From Muscardinus avellanarius (Eukaryota > Chordata > Mammalia > Rodentia > Gliridae): a stretch of 64,000 bases of DNA. The stretch spans positions 142,187,441 to 142,251,440 of the forward strand of contig OY726561.1 of the NCBI GenBank assembly GCA_963383645.1, in the 5' to 3' direction. The position numbers and the translations under genes are program-made. Every line of letters starts with the position of its first letter. Position 1 is the stretch's first letter. The notes under the pieces are model-generated. The model ran no database searches. It was not told the DNA's origin and was given only the letters and a program-made list of their open reading frames with translations. Of the stretch, positions 12,801 to 22,800 are shown one piece after another.

Positions 12801-14394
12801 TTTTTTGTGGTACTAGGGGTGGAACCCAGAGGCTTTCTACCTTCGGGCTACACTCCCAGAACTATTTTAAACTTTACTTGGAAACAGGGTCTCACTAAGT
12901 TGCTGAGAGCCTCTCTAAGTAGCTAAGGGTGGCTTTGAATCTGTGTGATCTTCCTGTCTCAGCCTCCCAAGCGCTGGGATTACAAGCGTGCGCCACCATC
13001 CCGGGCTCTCCACTCTGTTTCAAAATAAAGAATAAAAAATAGGCCAGGCGTGGTGACGCACGCTTGTAATCCCTGTGCTTGGGAGTCAGAGACTGGAGGA
13101 TTGCTCAGGTTCGAAGCCAGCTGTGCTGGCTTAAGAGACCCTGTTTCCAAATTAAAAACAAAACAAAACAAAACAAAAAAAAAAACACTATAAAATAGGT
13201 CTGGGAGTGTAGCCTGGAGGTAGAAGGGTTTCCAGGAACCCCAGTACCACCACCAAAAAAAAAATAAAAATAAAAATAAAAAATAAAATAAAATAAATAA
13301 ATAAAATTAGGGCTAGGAGCTGGGCATGGTGGCACATGCTTGTAATCCCAGCATTCAAGAGTTTGAGGCCAGCATTCGGGAGGCTGCTACCGGATATCGC
13401 ATTTTGCAGACAGCCTCAGCTACTTAATGAGGCCCTCTTCAACTTAGTGAGACCCTGTTTCAAAATAAAAAAAAATTAAAAATAGGGCAGGGGATATAGC
13501 TCAGAGGTAAAATGCCCCTGGGTTCCATCTCTAGACTCACAAAAAGAGAGAGGCTGAGACGGGAGGATTGTGGTTCACAGCCTCAGCTTTGTGCTTCGCA
13601 GACAGCCTCAGCTATTTAGTGAGGCCTTTCACAACTCGGTGAGATTCTGTTTTAAAAATAAAAAGACTAAAAAATAGGGCTGGGAGTGTAGCTCGGAGGT
13701 AGAATGCCCCTGGGTTCCATTCCCAGTACGGAAAAAAAAAAAAAAAATAGGGCTGAGGGTGTAAGCAGCTAGGTCAGGCTGTGTGTGTGGGTCTGTAGAA
13801 TGTGAGACGGTTTTGGGGAGAAGATGTTTCTGAGGGTGGGGCAGGAGACCAAGAACGAGCAGGACCCAGCCTTGGAAAGCACAGATGGAGGAGAGGGAGG
13901 AAGAAGGCTCTAGAGGGTGCTGAGGGGTGGGATGCATGGGCGCTTGCCCAGCACTTGGTCCCCTCCGGCCCAGCCTTGGCGTCTGGCAGCGTGGGAGGGC
14001 TAGGGGACTGCACACGGGCTCTGCCTCTGGAGCTGCACAGACCTGAGTTTGAGTTCTGCCCCTCACCTCAGTAGCTGTGTGGCCTTAGGCAGGCACAAGC
14101 TCTGTGAGCCTGAGAGCCCTGGGTCCTCATCTGTAGTAAGCAACACATGTGGTCGTGAGACATTCTCTGTCAAGCATAGTAGGTGCTTGCCAAGTGCTCA
14201 GAGAAAAGGCTTAGGGTCCAAGAAGCCTTGCTTCTGGGGGTTCGGAATGGCTGGAGGACTGAGAGGGCCAGAGTGGACAAGAGTGATGGGGAGGAGGGCC
14301 AGGTCAGGGTGCCTGATTTTGGGTCCTCTCAGCAACTAACTTTGATTTCTGCATTCAACTCTACAGAGTTCCCAGAAGTGAGGGTCACTCCTGA
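293..14394 (+). CDS. CELSR3: CELSR3, 3' part (adhesion GPCR / flamingo cadherin), partial at 5' end
   Basis: Plasma-membrane atypical cadherin and adhesion GPCR; the family acts in planar cell polarity and axon tract guidance. Nineteen coding exons are seen: 293-387, 559-768, 1011-1206, 1398-1553, 1911-2082, 2582-2749, 2958-3084, 3176-3382, 4791-4965, 5106-5218, 6993-7072, 7554-7677, 8054-8170, 8270-8418, 8627-8736, 9080-9238, 10038-10238, 10798-11683 and 14367-14394. They encode the last 1,156 residues of a protein of about 3,300 aa. The cadherin, EGF and laminin-G parts lie left of the window. Order: end of the hormone-receptor motif (VRLCDEDRGWLEPDLFNC), GAIN domain, a GPS without the cleavage tripeptide, seven TM helices, then a Ser/Arg-rich tail with repeated SR(E/D)-L motifs. 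The tail ends VPRSEGHS, as in human, encoded by a tiny last coding exon. All splice phases join. Identification is firm; only internal alternative splicing is uncertain. Confidence 0.97.
3543..3925. repeat. B1-ID SINE pieces in CELSR3 intron
   Basis: A plus-strand B1 half (3543-3640) runs straight into minus-strand ID and B1-ID sequence (3641-3925) ending ctaccacacccagct. Confidence 0.85.
3926..4300. repeat. AT-rich interspersed-repeat-like segment with a small tandem duplication
   Basis: This is a low-complexity TTTA run, then A/T-rich sequence ending in a gactaatctcacttagcatt-type string reminiscent of LINE-1 3' ends. Two near-identical copies of attttttgtgactgactaat sit in tandem at 4229-4253 and 4254-4275. 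The repeat class is not certain. Confidence 0.45.
4300..4750 (-). repeat. B1-ID SINEs, minus strand, near the exon acceptor
   Basis: A diverged B1 half (4305-4400) and a full reversed dimer (4440-4662). A plus-strand ID-like end (4690-4746) then lies only 45 nt before the CELSR3 exon at 4791. Confidence 0.85.
5400..6130 (+). repeat. Four consecutive plus-strand B1-ID SINEs
   Basis: Copies at 5401-5530 (B1 only), 5535-5745, 5766-5987 and 5993-6130 (truncated). The second ends ctctgggttccacccccagt and the third cccctgggttccacccccag, so two subfamilies sit back to back. Confidence 0.9.
6240..6830 (-). repeat. Minus-strand B1-ID SINEs with TTTA tract
   Basis: Reversed ID/B1 copies at about 6280-6515 and 6580-6775, with a (TTTA)n run at 6519-6563 and a short GT run after it. 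A further B1 end fragment lies at 6780-6815. Confidence 0.85.
6843..6889. repeat. (TG)n(CG)n microsatellite in CELSR3 intron
   Basis: An uninterrupted TG run turns into a CG run. The strictly alternating purine-pyrimidine tract ends 104 nt before the exon at 6993. Confidence 0.95.
9591..9920 (+). repeat. Plus-strand B1 and B1-ID SINEs in CELSR3 intron
   Basis: A B1-only copy (9591-9708) is followed by a dimer (9709-9905) ending ctatccccagtgcca, with a short (CA)n at 9906-9918. Confidence 0.88.
12225..13765. repeat. SINE block in the last CELSR3 intron
   Basis: About eight B1-ID copies: plus at 12226-12450, 13040-13250, 13318-13545 and 13550-13745; minus at 12500-12690, 12715-12790 (ID part) and 12800-13010. 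A CT/T tract lies at 12457-12498. All three subfamily types occur here. Confidence 0.88.
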
Positions 14395-15972
14395 GGGGCC
14401 GCCTGTCCTGATGAGGAACGGCTGCGGGCAAAGGAGGATTTGGACCAGCAGGAGCTGGGGCTGACCGTGAGAGAGCCCCGTGTGCCCCCCATGGTGGCAG
14501 GGCAGAGGTTCAAGCGCATCTGTGAGCATGCGTGAGACAGGTGCAGGGGTGGGGACTGAGGGGGGACTTTTATACATTTTGTACCTTTGTAACCAGAGAG
14601 ATATGCTTATGTTATTTTTCAGCTTTTCTGTCTCCCGGGGTTCTGAGGCTGGGCTGAGAGAGGGAGGGGACAAAGGGAGAGAGATGCAGAGTCTGGCCCC
14701 ATTTGGGTCCCTAACAAACCATATGTTCTTTTCTCTCATCTTACCGGGGAGTCCAATGGGGACAGACGCCCTCATTCCCCTCCCCACCCCAGGTTGATCT
14801 GAAGATTGTCAGGGCCCTAAGTATAGAACTATCTTCGCTTTTTCTTCAGTGCCCCACAGGCCAACTTTCTGGGGCTAGGGTGGGTCTTGGACACCGGGTC
14901 CTCTGGCCGCCCCACGGAGGCTTGCTCGTGCCCCCCCCCTCGTGGATGTGTGTTTATTACATGGAGTCCCTGCCATTTACTGCCTTATGACCCAGGACTG
15001 GTGCTGTGGTGGTGGACACAGCAGTCGTGTTTACAGAGCAGGGCTTTCCTTTCTCCCTCGGGAGGGGCGATGGCCTCTACTCAGCCCTGCCTGCCTGGGC
15101 CGCCTGAGGAGAACTGTCTGCGGTGCCATTCCATGCCCACACTGCCTCCAGGGGAAGCCAGGGAGCAGAAACGGGAATTCAAGACCCAGAATGTAGGTGC
15201 CACTGCCCCGCCACAGGCCACCCAAGTGACTCAGCTAACGCCACCTCCTTTACTCCCTTAGAAAGGGAAAGAATGACTGTTAGAACCCTGTTTCACAAAA
15301 CTCACATTTGTTACTTTGTCTGATGTCAAGAACTGGGGACTTTAAATTTTTGTTACTTTGTTTACAAGTGGAGATTTTTTAAAACTTTTTTACTTTGTTT
15401 ACAACTTAAAACACGGAAGTTATACACTTTGTTTACAGTTGAGAATGTTTTTTTCCCTCCTTTGTTTACAAGTGAAAGGTGGGAACTAGTGGGAGAGGGG
15501 GCTTGGAGGCCGCTGTGAAGACCCTGGACACAGCTTTCCCCTGCCAGAGGTCAGCCCTGAGTTCCCAGTGCAACAGCAGACCCAGAAAGTCTGAGAGCAG
15601 GCATCCTCTTGCCACTGGGAACAGTGGTTGCAGGGAGCCGGGGGTTCTGGGGAGACCTCCTGCACCCCACCTCCCACTCCGTGCATGTTCTTGGGAGGCA
15701 GTTTCCGAGGAGATGAAAAATTCTACTTCACTGACTGGTGCCAAACCCCACCAGCCAGGACCCCAGCTCACCTCACCTCGAATGGCCCCAGCCCTGGAAG
15801 GGCTCAGTGGCCTGCTGTGGTGGGAGGGCGCCCTTGCTATGTCCTAGGTCCCATAGATGTCCTCTCTGGGGTCCCCCCACCCCAGCCCAGCAGTCCAGTC
15901 CTCTTTCCTGTCTGTGTAAAATGTTCCGTGAATCCGCGCTCTGTTTTGGGAATAAACTTCTATAGAAAACAG
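14395..15972 (+). other. CELSR3: CELSR3 3' untranslated region
   Basis: This is non-coding sequence from the TGA to just past the AATAAA at 15951. It holds no SINE, unlike the intron before it, so it is probably constrained. It contains an A/T-rich block (15305-15475) with four copies of TTTGTTTAC spaced 33-37 nt apart. The exact cleavage site is inferred. Confidence 0.8.
15951..15956 (+). terminator. CELSR3 poly(A) signal AATAAA
   Basis: This canonical hexamer lies 1.56 kb after the CELSR3 stop and about 0.9 kb before the SLC26A6 start. It is the only AATAAA near the end of the 3' UTR. Confidence 0.8.
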
Positions 15973-16589
15973 CAGTTGTCTCTTCCTGTTGGAGATGGTG
16001 ATTATAATTTTGGCCCGTCTGTGAATGATTTCAGCCCAGGCAACCTTTGGAAGGGATCTGAGCCTTCCTCCCTCAAGACCACCCAGTTATTTTTTAGCCT
16101 CTTTCATGGGAAGTCTGGACCAGGCTCCCATCTCCTGTGTTCTGGAATCTGGTTCCTCACCTTGCTTTGGGAGCCTGAAGTTGGAGCACAAGGAAGCCTC
16201 CTCCCTGGATACTAACTCAGTGTCCAGGGCCCAGGCCCTGGGCTGAAGTTGTCAAACTAACCCTTGGTGCTGCCCTGGCCAATCCGGCCGGGCCCACTGA
16301 CAGCCTTTCTGACTTGGAGCCGACCAGAATGTTAAGCTCCTCCGCGGCTCAGGAAGGAAACTTGCAGGCGCCACGCCTGGACTGTGCCTCCTGCGGGGGT
16401 GGAGGAGGAGGCCTTAGGGAGCTCGGTGCCAGGTCTCAGAGGGAAAGCCTGAGGACGGCGCCCTCAGCTTAGCGGCTTGAGACCCCAGGCAGAGAGTCAG
16501 GCTGCGCCCCTGGGCTCACACCCAGGCCTCATTTCTCCAACACACGACGCGGGAACCCTCTGCAGAGTCAGGACCTGGGATCGGCTGCA

Positions 16590-16848
16590 CCCCGCTCAGG
16601 GGCCTGGAGTCGCGGCGGCCGGCGGTCCTCGCGGGTCCTCGGCTCCAGCTCTGCAGCCCCATCTGTCTGAGGCCGAGCGCTCAGCCAACCAGGACGCCAG
16701 GAGGAAGGGGTGAAGCGCCGCCCCTCGGGCTGGCCCCGCCCCGCGCGCTGATTGGCGGAGCCGCCCTGCCCCGGGTGGCCCCGGGCGCCGCCTTCCGGCG
16801 CGTGGCGGCCTCGCTGCCCGGAGCTGTCCGCGCCCGCGGCGGCGAGCC
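16590..16848 (+). promoter_or_regulatory. SLC26A6: SLC26A6 GC-rich promoter and 5' UTR
   Basis: The segment is CpG-dense. It has a GC box (CCCCGCCCC, 16734-16742) and an inverted CCAAT box (ATTGG, 16751-16755) about 95 nt before the ATG. There is no TATA box. CpG richness continues into intron 1 to about 17210. It looks like a CpG-island promoter; the start site itself is not determined here. Confidence 0.7.
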
Positions 16849-19800
16849 ATGGCGCGGTGGGATGCGGCGGGGTGAGTGCAGGGCGCGGCCCGGCCCCAGC
16901 CTGGGTCAGCTCGGAAGAGGAACCAGGTCCCGAGCAGTCATTTCCTTCCGCAACCCCCGGGCCGCCCTGACCTTTCCTGCGGCCGCCGCCCTGCAGCGGG
17001 GATGCGGGCGGGACCCGCGACCACCCGGCCCCGAGGGCTGCGCGCGGCCGCGGGGAGGGGAGGAGCGGAGCCCGCGCCGGCCAGCGCCGCCTCTGACGCG
17101 GCCGAGCTCCGGGCCCGCGGCCCGCGCTGGGGGAGGGCCAGGCGCAGGCCCCGCCTCCAGGCGCGCGTGCCGGGGAGAGGCGGGGAGCCCTTTAAAACCA
17201 CCTGATCTCGGAGGAGGGAGAGGGGCTGCAAGATCTCCGCGAGCCGCGGTGCCAGGACTCTCGAAGACCTCCCTTGCACCCGCGGCCCCCTCCTCCAACC
17301 GGGACATCCAGGTCAGAGGCTCTTCCCAGCTGTGTTTCTGCTCGGAGGTGGGATCCTCTCCCCGGTCGGTCAGTCGGAGCTTCTCCCCAGCACAATTCCC
17401 CCAAGAGGTGAAAGCTTTTCCGATGCGCTCTCCTCCTCCTCGAGAAGACCCCTCCCCGCCGGGGTCTCTGGGGAGAGCTTTGTCCCAGGGCAGAGCCGCC
17501 CCTCGGTGAAAGCACTCCCCTAGGTCGGAGATTTCCCTTGATCAGAACTGGCCTGGCAGGCCAGGGCTTTGCTGGAAGGTCTGCACTCCCTCTAGGTGGG
17601 TCTGGTCCCTGAAAGCTCCCATCCCCGAGTGAGCGCTCTCCTACTTGGGGGAGGGGGAGAGCTTCCCTTTCCAGATGGGAGCCTCTCCCTCCAGGTAAGA
17701 ACTAAAACCCCAAGAAAGAGCCTGCTCCCCAGAGTTCGCCGGGTGAGAGCCCTCCCTTGGCTTCCCAGACGAGGAGGCCCAGCTTATCTACGACTTGACC
17801 CTGGGCCTTCTTATCCGGAGGCCTGAGGCTTGGAGAGAGCACGCAGGTCCAGACCTCTGGTTGGTGTGCCCATCCCTCCCTGAGTGTGCTGTCAGCCAGC
17901 CAAGCTGGGCTCTTAAGCAGCTGGATGAGGACTCTAGGACTGGACAGAGATTGGCTCTGGGAGGGCAGAGGGGTGGGAGGAGGGGGCTAGGAGGAGCAGC
18001 CTGCCTGGCCCTGGACCTGGCCCTGGACCTGGCCCTGGACCTGGCCCGGTAGGCACTCCGGGCTGGGCAGCCACACCTAGGCTGGTTGTGCGGGTCGTGC
18101 TAATGCTCATCCCGCTATTCCTTCGTGAGGGACTTTGGCCCAGAAAGAGGTTTTCACCAGCCAAAGTTCAGGTACTGCTCCTGCCTGGGTGTGGACACAA
18201 GGTCCACCAGGACCAGTTGGGGGCTGGATCTGCCTTGATCTTGGGGCCTGGAAAAATTGAGCGTGCGACTCTGTGGCTCGGGGGAGTGTGGGGAGGTTGG
18301 ACAAGGGCTCCTCCTGATCTCTGTGGTCTCACTACCCAGACCAAGGGACACGCAGGCACTGCTGTCTACAGCGCAGGCTATGGAGCTGCAGAGCCGAAAC
18401 TACCACGTGGAGCGGCCCCCGCTGAACCAGGAGCAGCTGGAAGAGCTGGGGCGCCGCGGCTCAGTGTCCAAGAGCCTCCGGTGGCGAGCCTGGTTTCGGT
18501 AAAGCCTGGGGCAGGGGCCTGGGGACTCTGGCAGGACCTGGTAGCCCTGCCCTGACATGCAACGCTCCCTCCTCAGGTGCTCCCGCACACGGGCCCGTGC
18601 CCTTTTGCTCCAGTATCTCCCAGTCTTGGGGTGGCTGCCCCGCTATCCTGTGCGTGACTGGCTCCTGGGTGACCTGCTGTCTGGCCTGAGTGTGGCCATC
18701 ATGCAGCTTCCACAGGGTGAGCCACTGGCCAGGCCCTGGAAACCCTGTGGTTTGTGAGATGTACAGCCTGCAGCCATGACTCTGACCTGAGGCCATGGCC
18801 CCGCTCCACTCTTTGAAACCCTCGCCTCCAAGCCTGCATTGTTACCGCTCTACCCCCAGGCCTGGCCTACGCCCTGCTGGCTGGACTGCCCCCTGTGTTC
18901 GGCCTCTACAGTTCCTTCTACCCTGTCTTCGTCTATTTCCTATTTGGAACTTCCCGGCACATCTCTGTGGGTGAGTGGAGTGAGACCTGCCCTTCTGGGA
19001 GGATGCCCATGACTCCCGTGGAGGCCAGAGTGAAGGAGGGCTGAGCAGGGCAGGGAAGCTTGGGGGAGAGGCTAGCATGGGTGCCAGGTCACAAGGAGGC
19101 CGGCCTATGGCTCATTCCTGGGGCAGGACCACCGGGTGAGGCACCTTGGAGCCCTGGATCCTGGAAGATGGGTCCGAGCGAGGGAGCTCAAGGGGCAGCC
19201 ACGACAGGCCGTGACCCCTTCCCTAGTCCTTGGAGGGCCTCTGCGTCCCCAGGCCAGTGGTCCTGGGTAAGGCAAGGTTTGTAGTGCAGGCCAGCATTTC
19301 TAGCCGTCTTCCAGAGCTCATGAGCTCAGGGTTTGCTCCTGACCTTGGCCACACTCTTCCCTCTACATACTTAGCGTCAGGGTCTCTCTCAAGACCAAGG
19401 CTCTGGGGCAGGGCAGTGTCTCCTTCCCTTCAGACCCGCCTTGCCCTGTTCCTGCAGGGACCTTTGCTGTTATGTCTGTGATGGTGGGCAGTGTGACAGA
19501 ATCCCTGGCCCCCGGGATTCAGGAGGGCGTAAACTCCACGGTGAACGAGACAGCCAGGGACGCCACCCGCGTACAGCTGGCCTCCACGCTTAGTGTCCTG
19601 GTCGGCCTCTTCCAGGTACGCAGGTCAGGAGTGTGTGGTGCCCCGGCCCCCAGGGCCCCTGCGCATCTGACCATCACCATCCCCTCTTGCTGTTCGCTAG
19701 TCCTGATTCTACTGCCCTGGCCACTGCAGGGCTCCCCTGACCGCTTCCCCACCCGCAGGTGGGGCTGGGCCTGGTGCACTTCGGCTTTGTGGTCAACTAC

Positions 19801-22800
19801 CTGTCGGAGCCTCTGGTCCGTGGCTACACCACGGCTGCGGCTGTGCAGGTCTTCGTCTCGCAGCTCAAGTACGTGTTTGGCCTCAATCTCAACAGCTACT
19901 CTGGGCCACTGTCCCTCATCTATGTGAGTAAGGGTGGGAGGAGGGCGGGCAGCTGGGCCCGCCTTGACCTAGAGTGGCCTGTGACCCCGCCTCTCCTCAG
20001 ATAGTGCTGGAGGTCTGCTGGAAGCTGCCCCACAGCGTGGTGGGCACCGTGGTCACTGCTCTGGCGGCGGGAGTGGTGCTCGCGATGGTGAAGCTGTTGA
20101 ATGACAGGCTGCAGCGGCATCTGCCTCTGCCCATCCCCGGGGAGCTGCTCACGGTTTGGGCGCCCGGGAACCAACTGGGGGGGATGGGGAGACAGTGAAG
20201 TGGAGCCCTGCCTGGAGGGCCAGCTGGAGTGGCCACCGTGAGGGGTCCTGGGTATTGGGGTGCCACAGCAAAATGCCCCCGTGTTCGCTTCCTACGGCGT
20301 CTCCCCCTTCCCAGCATGGTGTCTCCCACCACCACCAACTCCGCACCCGTCAGAAGGTTTTGCCCCAGTGCCTCTCTCTCCCCCACGGCGGCCCCCCCGT
20401 GATTCTGTCCTCTCCTGCAGCTTATCGGGGCCACGGGCATCTCCTATGGTGTGGGCCTGAAGGACAGATTTGGGGTGGATGTCGTGGGCAACATACCCAC
20501 AGGGTAAGCTCAGCCCCAGTCCAGGCAGGAAGGGTCATGCAGCCAGAGCCGGGACCTTCCTTTGACTTCCCTGCTGCCTCTTCCAGGCTGAGGCCCCCGG
20601 TGGCCCCCAGCCCCCAGTTGTTTGTGAAGCTCGTGGGCAATGCCTTTGCCATTGCTGTGGTTGGGTTCGCCATTGCCATCTCAATGGGGAAGATCTTCGC
20701 CCTGAGACACGGCTACCGGGTGGACAGCAACCAGGTCTGGGCACAGAACAGGGACAGAGGGGCCCTGCGCCTGGGAGGCGGGGGCCGGGCAGGGCTTGTG
20801 GGTGATGGGGATGGAGAGCAGGCGGTGTGCGCCATCGAGTGGGATGAGGTTGAGGAGCCATCAGCCTGGGCACTGTGGGACAGTGGCCGGGCTCCTCCGC
20901 CAAGTCTCCTGACAGCTGCGTTCCCCAGGAGCTGGTGGCTCTGGGCCTCAGCAACCTCATCGGGGGCATCTTCCAGTGCTTCCCCATAAGTTGCTCCATG
21001 TCTCGGAGCCTGGTGCAGGAGAGCTCGGGCGGCAACTCTCAGGTGGGCCTCTGGCATGGGCGCGGGGGTGCGTGTGCAGGCGTGCGCCCATAGCCTCCCG
21101 CGGTGCTCCAGCCCTGCTCGCCCGCCCTGCAGGTTGCCGGGGCTGTCTCTTCCCTCTTCATCCTCCTCATCATCCTCAAGCTTGGGGAGCTCTTCCAGGA
21201 CCTGCCCAAGGTGAGCCCCCTTCAGGCCCAGGCCAGAGGCCGGGGTCCCCCCCGCAGCCTGCTCAGAGGAGGGCAGGCTCTCAAGGCTAAGGTCTTTGAC
21301 TGAGATCTGGAGTTGGTTTGGGACTATGGTTGGGATGACTTTGAGGGTGCAGGCTTAGAACTTTTTCTGACAGTGTTAGGGTTGGGCATGTGGTTGTTTG
21401 GGGTCAGTCTGGGATAGCTTCTGGGTGCCTCTCAGCAGCCCTGGTGACCCCCCCCCCCAGGCCGTCCTGGCAGCCACCATCATCGTCAACCTCAAGGGCA
21501 TGGTGATGCAGTTCACCGACATCTGCTCCCTCTGGAAGGCAAACCGCATGGACCTGGTGAGGGCCTGGGGCCGGGCCGGGGCCTCCCACCTGGCCGACCT
21601 CTAGACCCTCTGACCCGCCCCTTGTCTGCAGCTCATCTGGCTGGTGACCTTTGTGGCCACCATCCTGCTGAACCTGGACCTCGGCCTGGCGGTTGCAGTC
21701 GGCTTCTCGTTGCTCCTCGTGGTGGTCCGGACGCAGCTGTGAGTCAGCTGGTTCGGTCCCCATGCCTGCTGGCCAGGGAGGAAGCTGCAAGCTGGCCCCC
21801 CAGCTTCTCGCAGCTCAGGGTGGGGACCCGGGCTCCTGATGAGGCCCTCACGGCCCCTTTCTCTGCCTCCTCTCGGGCCTCCTGCCATCCACAGCCCCCA
21901 CTACTCTGTCCTGGGGCAGGTGTCGGACACGGATGTTTATAGAGATGTGGCAGAATACTCAGAGGTGAGTGCGGGGCGGAGCAGGGCAGCGTGGTGGGGG
22001 CAGGCAGAGGAAGGGCCTTAGCAGTCCCGTGCGTGCTGGTGAGCACACTGGGAGCTGAGCACTGGGCTCTGGTCCATGGGATTTCAAGAGAGGAGGTCGG
22101 GTCTGTGGTCCCCAGTCAGGTATGAGAGACTGGGAAGGGATGGGGTGGTGGGTCCAGGGGCCTGGGAAGAGGATAGTCTTGGGGCCAGCCTCACAGCCCC
22201 ACCCTGAGGGGTAGGCTCCTGGGGCACAGGAGGTGGGAAGCTGCTTCCTTACCTGATCAGAAAGTCTCCAGTCGTCTGTAAGCCCCTGGGAAGTCTCCAG
22301 TCAAATGCTGGGCACATAGGTTGGCGGTGGGAAACCCAGATAAGTCCAGCCGCTTGCACCCTGACCGCAGCCTCAAAGGCTGACAAAATGAGAGGTGGAA
22401 CCGAGAAACCTGGGGCAGAGCGGGACACCGCGTGGCACGGCCAGGTGCCCTGGCTGTGTTCTGAAGGACTGGGGGCTGTGGACAGCGTGCTTGGGATGAC
22501 AGCTTAGCGGGGTCTCTGTCTGCATAGGGAAAAACACAGGACCGGAGTCAGAGACCTGAGAGGGCTAAAAAGAGCCCAAATCTGGGTAGTGGCCAAGGGC
22601 AGGCGAGGTGGGGTGGCAAGGTCAAGGGTCCAGGCAGGGCTGGGGGCAGGATGAGGAGTCAGGAGGACGCTGCCGGCTCTTGGGGAGCTCTGGTGAGGGC
22701 GTGGCCCACTGGCTGGGCAGCGTCGGGGTGGCGGGCACTGTGCTCTAGGGGAGGAAAGACAGGCAGGAGATGCCCGAGCCCTGCCCCATCCGCAGGCCAA

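Larger units (their letters stand above)
8270..14394 (+). other. CELSR3: CELSR3 cytoplasmic tail exons
   Basis: Exons from 8270 on encode a long intracellular tail with an acidic Ser/Asp run (DSDSDLSLEEERS). The largest exon (10798-11683) carries recurrent S-R-E-x-L-D and LSR(D/E) motifs and a Ser/Thr/Pro-rich end. The exon at 14367 adds only nine residues' worth of sequence before TGA at 14392-14394. The 2.7-kb intron before it contains a block of SINEs at 12225-13765. Confidence 0.9.
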
